Assembly: GCA_905250885.1 (NCBI GenBank)
Contig: CAJNOQ010000018.1
Location: 1-64,000, forward strand
Direction of reading: 5' to 3'
Length of the DNA stretch: 64,000 bases
Origin: Didymodactylos carnosus
Taxonomy: Eukaryota; Rotifera; Eurotatoria; Philodinida; Philodinidae
Notes under the pieces: model-generated
What the model was told of the DNA's origin: nothing
Databases searched by the model: none
The model's input: the letters and a program-made list of their open reading frames with translations, nothing else
Shown here: positions 59,861-64,000 of the stretch, one piece after another
How the letters are laid out: every line of letters begins with the position of its first letter
Position numbering within the stretch: the stretch's first letter is position 1
Translations under genes and position numbers: made by a program

Positions 59861-62800
59861 TTTACAATATAAATAGAATATAATAATTGATTAATAGATA
59901 ACAATAAAGAGATCTTGAAATAAAAGTCATGTTCGTTGTTTTGGATTTACAAGTGAGAAAAACAAAAAACCATCGTAATAAACTAACAGAACATCTATCT
60001 ATTCAAATCTTTTTGAACACCATCCACTCAACTATCTATACAGATTTTAGTATACTCTATGTGCAAAGGTTCATAAAAAAGGGAACATTATTTCTATAGG
60101 CGAACAAAGCTTCTGGGCGAAAATATATGGTAAGAAAAATACTTCCTATAACAATGGAATAAAATAGAAGTCAACTGACATTTATCTCTCTTTAATACCA
60201 TTGCTTGACGGTTCATGCGCTCCTCTCGTAAAATGTGAACAAAATTTGAAACAAAGAAAGGTCATGATTGAAATACATGAAAGAGAATATACTGGAAACA
60301 GAAAAAGACAAAAATTTTACAATACAACTCCTATTTATATCGACAAGAGAAATGAGAAAAAAAGCTTAAAACATAGTTCTTATATGGTCTATATATCTAC
60401 CTATATAGTATAAAACGCACATATGTAAAGAAGGGGGAAAAAAAAGTTTTTTTTCTTTCTCTTATCGTCGGCCGTCGATGTCAAAACACATACCCTGATT
60501 TTGCGAAGGCGGAACGAAGAAAAAATAGATGTGTTGTTATGATCAACGCAAAATATAGAACCAGAAATACAACATATGTGCCACGAAAACAGTTTTCATC
60601 AAAAACTTTCAAATCATGAGAACACAACCGCTTACCTCACTCTTAACATAACTTTCTGATAATGTTTTTAAGACTGTTAAAGTTTCTCAAATAATTTCAA
60701 GCTAGAAAAACTTTTCAGCCTAAGAGTTCTTAAAATAATTTCACTTAAAAATCACTTTATCATAAAAGTAACAGTTTTCAACATTCGATAAGTTTGTATA
60801 ATAAATATACGTAAATAAGAGTAGCAAAAAATCTGCAACATTAATGTACTTGAAACAAATTTGAATAAGTAATACATTGCCGTATTTACTTTTAAGAAAA
60901 AAAATGAAATAAACATGATGCACGATTATTATGTTCGTCTTGGTCATATTCAATAAATTACACACCGACAAAAATAAAAAGTTGTGTATCCAATCGATCA
61001 AACGGCAAAACAATTCAAACAACGCCCAGAAAACAAAACAAAATAGATATCGAAGCATGGATAAAAGTAATCCTTGAAAGGAAACGCCATCACTTAAAGC
61101 AAAAGTTATTTTCCGTTTCAGGAGAATAACTTTTAGAAATCACGTTTTCTTTTAAAAAAGTGAGTATTTCGTTATAAAATGCAAATCAACGTGTAGCCTG
61201 AACTTTTTACTTTGAGAACCTGTATCACTTTTTTGTATAGTATTGTTGTTGCTAAGACGTATTCTATTTCTGTGTGCAACTGCGCCTTAAACAGTTATAC
61301 ACATATTTGTACGAGTCTTGTGAAAATATTAAACGCGCTAATTTAATTTACCAGTTCACATTGTCTGAACTAATAATTTTTTCTTGTTAACATTTAAACG
61401 AAGCTTTTAGCGAGTTGATTCTAAAATTTTCTCCTTTTCTTAAGTGAAATGAAAATCTATGGGCAACAAACATCATCATTTAAAAACTTACAACGGAAAA
61501 TCCATGTCACAAAGTAACGGAGAGTAGCATCATCTCAATCAACAGTCAAATATCAGTTTCTCATTTATTTGACATAAACCAGATCTCTGAAATTACTAGT
61601 ACAAAATGCCCGAATAATTGTGAGAAATGCTGCGTGAAATTATTATGATATTTGCAGGTCAAGCAGACCTTTATAATGTAAATTTTAAAGTCAAAAAACT
61701 AGAAGAAGCAAGTTGGTTTTATTTAAGTTAACCCACTGATGTTAGCAACAAACAGTATTCCAGATGGTGTCTTCAGAAATAAATAACATCAACGTTTTCT
61801 GCGCTATTATTGTTCGATAAAACTAATTTCTCTTTTCTCATCGGGCATTAGTAGAAAAAACGCTATCGAGCTAAACACCAGCAAATAGGAAATATCATCA
61901 AAATAAAAAATGCACTAGTCACTCGTACTGAGTAATGCGACTACTTCGATAATAATTGACTTAAAAGAGACTAAAACAGTTGAAAAAGTTGATATAAAAT
62001 CTGAATACAAGCAGAAAAATATTCCAGTATAGTATTCTAAACTAAAACTATCGAAAAACACAAAATCAATTTTGTACGAATACACAATCGAACACATGAT
62101 CTTAGCTTTGCAGTAAAAGTTCTGTCAGTGCAACTCATGACGAATGCCTTTAAGATCTTATGATCACTTGTAGTAACACGTGACTGCTGATGGTGTTCAT
62201 ACATTGAAGAAACTTTGTCATTAAGTCATCAGTGAGATGATGAAAATCTTAATTAATCGATTTACATTACGAGGAAAAAACCAATATATAATCTTTTTTT
62301 TATACTCTCTAGCATGAGTGATATGTTGTTTTTCATTCGTCATAATTATAGACAAAAAAAAATATGTGGGACTCCTTTACATGTTCTGTCGTCATTATCA
62401 ATAACGATGCAATTGTGTATAATTAAACTGGAATGTTGTGCAACATTTATTAAAATGTCACTACTCAAGCAAGTCGGAATTTAGACGCATAAACACATAA
62501 ACCTCAACAATTCCATTTGAAAGAGATCGAGATAAAGAAAGTGGGGTCAAAACATGCAGTAGCAGCACGCTTCACTTTTTTTATGCATGAAATAAAATAT
62601 AAAAACAAAATGACCCGAACTGTTTTGCCCTAGTTTAGATACATAGACTACAATGAGAAAAAAAACAATAACCTGTTTCCATACAAAAAATTGTTAGTTT
62701 TTAAGTCAAAAATGCAAATACTGCATAGTATCGAATGTAAATATATCTATCCCTTTTCATTCTTTTTCTCTATCTCTCCCCATGACACACATAACATGCA

Positions 62801-64000
62801 CTGGCAAAATACAGGATAGATTTGCTTGTTTTTCGTATATTTACCACACATAACATAAGAAGTATCTAGAAAAAAACCGGTTTAACTTACTTTCTCTCTC
62901 AAATGCATTATTCATAAGCCCTTTTTTTCGTATCCTGCTGTTTTATTTGACAAGCAAAAGAAATCGTCATAGCAGGCCGCAAAAATCTACTATAGAAAAG
63001 AACAAATAAGAAAAGAGCTGGCGAATCAATATTTTGTCTATTATTTGTTGTTTCCCTTCATCTTGTTCGTTATGTGCAATGATTATAATTGAAATTAACA
63101 TGTAATTTACATACAACAACTTGCAAAATATATGAAATTTATATATACGCGCCTCCCTTTTGCATGATATTGATATCCAAGACAACTGAAATCTACTTTT
63201 TCAAAAACAACAAGTTACTTCATACAACATTCGACCATACAAGGTTTAAGTAAACAGATTGGATTTCAACCATATTATAAAAGATAATAACGCGATGAAC
63301 AAATAATGTATATTCAGGTTTCTCATTTATTCACTGAATAGCGCTCGGACACTAGTAGGCGAAGCTTGTACAGCAGTAAGTACCTTTTTCTAAAAGGCTT
63401 GCCAGTAGTGTATGTTACTTTTTTCCAGAAAAACTAAATGACGCTATAATACGTTAGCTTGGAAATTTGAGTGTAAAAACTAATCTTATTCAAAACTAAA
63501 AAACTAAAAACGTAAAAAAGGTAGTTTTACGTAAAAAACCGTTCAATTCTTTGATGTTCAAACAGATTTACTACATGAATAAACTCAAGTAGATCGCGTC
63601 AGCATTTTTTTATCAGCAATTCGACAGTTTCATAAACGAATGCGTTCACACATATACATTAAGTTATCAACAGGAAACGGCTACCCATCATTTACATAAC
63701 TTTTGCTCATTATTCTCTCTTCTTTTACCGCTATATAATAACCCTAAAGGAATATTACTACTGTTATCGAGCAATATCGTGTGTGCTCTTCGATACTTTT
63801 CTCAGTGTCAAACTACGCTGCGGGTTTGAAAAGCGAAGAAAACACACAAATCAGAGCGCCTCGCAGCTTCCTCATATATGAGTAAGCACTACTTACTACG
63901 GTTCATTTGATAGTGATAATGCTCAGATATTTTATTTATTGTGCAAATCATTACTAGTAGTAGGGAAATGTCAAGAGTTTTGAATTTTAATCCATACAGT
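59861..64000. other. Upstream of the PNRC-like gene, no gene recognised
   Basis: AT-rich sequence with presumed promoter of the PNRC-like gene near 59.9 kb. Reading frames here are short and without domain or splice support. No repeat with clear ends was found. Confidence 0.4.

Noticed and set aside
1-64000. tRNA, rRNA, CRISPR arrays, LTR or virus-like elements
   Set aside because: I looked for the usual signatures (T-loop words, spaced direct repeats, long terminal repeats, gag/pol or capsid motifs) and saw none convincing by eye.

Overview
This is a strongly AT-rich nuclear segment from an animal. Genes are split by many short introns (mostly 50-200 bp, GT-AG), and the proteins are metazoan in type (GIT Arf-GAP, EMSY, FYCO1, a TIS11/tristetraprolin relative, KTI12). 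Two further signs fit a bdelloid rotifer. Decayed but still intron-bearing copies of conserved genes lie beside intact ones, and splice acceptors abut start codons as expected for spliced-leader trans-splicing. The organism call is an inference, not proven by the sequence.

Layout. 1-7.4 kb: no intact gene, a LINE endonuclease relic (about 3.95-4.6 kb) and an unrecognised coding relic (about 5.4-6.0 kb). 7.4-7.7 kb: a 45-bp minisatellite interrupted by a homopolymer/N assembly scar. 7.9-11.4 kb (-): a 15-exon FYCO1-like gene (RUN, coiled coil, FYVE). 12.3-14.2 kb (-): a second LINE relic. 14.6-16.2 kb (+): pseudogenes of triosephosphate isomerase and then PNO1. 17.2-17.8 kb: a probable Tc1/mariner transposase relic. 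24.1-25.5 kb (+): a two-exon TIS11/ZFP36-type CCCH gene with a frame break inside its second zinc finger. 26.4-32.8 kb: no gene seen. 33-35.6 kb: decayed LINE-like coding. 35.9-39.0 kb (-): an intact 9-exon KTI12 gene whose third intron holds a fold-back transposon that itself carries a nested TTAA-flanked element. 40.9-41.0 kb: a 167-bp hAT-type MITE with a perfect 8-bp target duplication. 42.8-48.8 kb (+): a 15-exon EMSY gene whose last intron holds two more MITEs. 51.7-56.1 kb (+): a 21-exon GIT gene. 58.9-59.9 kb (-): a two-exon PNRC-like proline-rich protein facing GIT tail to tail. 59.9-64 kb: no gene seen.

The genes do not form one pathway. TIS11 (ARE-mediated mRNA decay) and the PNRC-like protein (possible decapping cofactor) both concern mRNA turnover. 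KTI12 serves tRNA wobble-uridine modification, FYCO1 autophagosome/endosome transport, GIT Arf and focal-adhesion signalling, and EMSY chromatin repression. No CRISPR array, operon, rRNA or tRNA gene was seen, and no LTR element or retrovirus was recognised. The most notable points are the nested transposons with an internal empty site, the TIS11 frame break, the duplicated TQT motifs and missing GOLD domain in FYCO1, the TPI-PNO1 pseudogene pair, and two assembly scars.
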